Source: an uncultured bacterium (GTDB lineage Bacteria > Hydrogenedentota > Hydrogenedentia > Hydrogenedentales > CAITNO01). Taken from it: a stretch of DNA of 5,969 nt. Below the pieces are notes generated by a model, which worked only from the letters and a program-made list of their open reading frames with translations, was not told the origin of the DNA and searched no databases. The first letter of the stretch is position 1. Each line of letters begins with the position of its first letter. Shown in pieces: positions 5,045-5,969 of the stretch. The stretch is taken from contig CALDSM010000235.1 in the NCBI GenBank assembly GCA_937923585.1, positions 1 through 5,969 on the forward strand. The letters are read 5' to 3'. The position numbers and the translations under genes are program-made.

Positions 5045-5969
5045 CTATATGGTTCCGCCGCCGTTGCCGTTGGCTTCGCGCTGGGCGCGTTCGGTGCCCT
5101 TGGTGCGGACCACCATGACGGCGCAGTCCACGGCATGGCGCACACTGTCCACGGTGGCGCCGTGGATTAGATCGCCCAGGCCCCGATGGCCATGTGAGCC
5201 CATGATGAGCAGGTCAAAGCCGAACTCTTCGGCGGCGCGGACAATTTCATCCACCGGTTTGCCGCTGCGCAGAACCACATCCACGGGCAGTTCGCGCTCC
5301 TCGACTTCGCGGGCCACCTGTTCGAGATAGAGCCTGTCCTCCTCGCCGTGATGGCTGGCGCTTTCCTCGCCGTAGACCTGCGTGCCCGGCGTGTCCACCA
5401 CGTGAACAAGGGTGAGCCGCGCCTTGTGCGACCTGGCCATCGTGACGGCCGCGGAAATGATGGAGGCGTCTCCCTTGGCGTGTTCGAGGGCCACGCCGAT
5501 TTCGCGGATGGCCACAGGGCGGATCTGCTCGGCGACGGTGCGGCCAAGCGTGCGGACACCGCTCTCCCATTCGTGCCTTGTCCCCAGCCAGGGGCGCAGC
5601 GTGATGTAGGCGAGGCCAAACAGGCACAGGACCAACAGGGGTGCAAGAACGAGCCACACCCACGGCGGGGCGCTGCCCATCCATTCGGACATCGTCGCAT
5701 GAACCAGTTTCAGGTTGAGCGTCACAATGGTGCCGGCAATGCACCATGCCAGGATTCTTACCCATCTGGCGCTCGCGAACGCGCCCATCTTCTTCGCGTC
5801 GGACGTGAAGTGAATGAGCGGGATGACGGCAAAGGGAAGCTGGAGGCTGAGCACGACCTGGGACAGGATCAGGAGGCGGTAGGTGCCTGACTCTCCCCAG
5901 TAGGAAATGGCGAGCACCGCGGGGACCAGCGCGACGGACCGGGTGATAAGGCGTCTGAGCCACGGACGC
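5045..5969 (-). CDS. Nramp-family Mn/Fe transporter fused to a universal stress protein domain (5' truncated)
   Basis: This is the C-terminal 307 residues of a membrane protein whose reading frame stays open to the window edge; the GTG at 5917 is internal. The Nramp part has ITRSVALVPAVLAISYW, then LLILSQVVLSLQLPFAVIPL followed by FTSDAKKMG (32-61), a highly typical late helix and loop of MntH-type proton-coupled divalent metal importers. Two more hydrophobic segments follow at about 73-95 and 102-126. After a linker comes a cytoplasmic UspA-like domain (about 156-288) with LVHVVD, the run from SGKPVDEIVRAA to FDLLIMGSHGHRG, and the nucleotide-binding pattern G257-x2-G260-x9-G270. The residue after G270 is Ala instead of the usual Ser/Thr, so ATP binding is likely but not certain. 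A Gly/Asn-rich tail of about 19 residues ends the protein. Standalone MntH proteins end before the USP part. The metal-binding helices (DPGN and MPH motifs) are upstream and not visible. Confidence 0.9.
   Translation of the reverse strand, partial: RPWLRRLITRSVALVPAVLAISYWGESGTYRLLILSQVVLSLQLPFAVIPLIHFTSDAKKMGAFASARWVRILAWCIAGTIVTLNLKLVHATMSEWMGSAPPWVWLVLAPLLVLCLFGLAYITLRPWLGTRHEWESGVRTLGRTVAEQIRPVAIREIGVALEHAKGDASIISAAVTMARSHKARLTLVHVVDTPGTQVYGEESASHHGEEDRLYLEQVAREVEERELPVDVVLRSGKPVDEIVRAAEEFGFDLLIMGSHGHRGLGDLIHGATVDSVRHAVDCAVMVVRTKGTERAQREANGNGGGTI

Overview
This is a short, GC-rich bacterial fragment, roughly two-thirds G+C by eye, with five protein-coding genes. It most likely comes from a metagenome-type assembly. 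Bases 1-48 are not genomic: they match an Illumina TruSeq i7 adapter with its index, so the left edge is the end of a contig. The host cannot be named from this sequence. A Hanks-type Ser/Thr kinase, a GH116/DUF608-like protein and a palindromic intergenic repeat of a kind I associate with Planctomycetes and Verrucomicrobia suggest the PVC group or a similar GC-rich environmental lineage such as Hydrogenedentota. That assignment is inference.

Layout. On the + strand, the C-terminal end of a Ser/Thr protein kinase (49-326) is followed after 98 bases by a complete class III PLP enzyme (425-1765). The latter most resembles (R)-1-hydroxy-2-aminoethylphosphonate ammonia-lyase (PbfA). It converges, with 16 bases between stop codons, on a - strand pair: a GH116-like protein (4609 to 2375) and dephospho-CoA kinase coaE (2378 to 1782). 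These two overlap by ATGA and are probably translationally coupled. A gene-free stretch (4610-5044) holds a plausible promoter for the pair and several small palindromes. On the right edge, also on the - strand, is the C-terminal half of an Nramp-type Mn/Fe transporter fused to a universal stress protein domain (5969 to 5045); its N-terminus lies outside the window.

How the genes relate. There is no evidence for one shared pathway. coaE is housekeeping (last step of CoA synthesis). The PbfA-like enzyme would feed phosphonate breakdown, but no phnW, phnX or phnA neighbour is visible. The points most worth following up are the GH116-like protein, which appears to lack the segment carrying the catalytic acid/base, the altered phosphate-binding loop of the PbfA-like enzyme, the transporter-USP fusion, and the coupling of coaE to the GH116-like gene. 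I did not find a convincing new multi-gene system.
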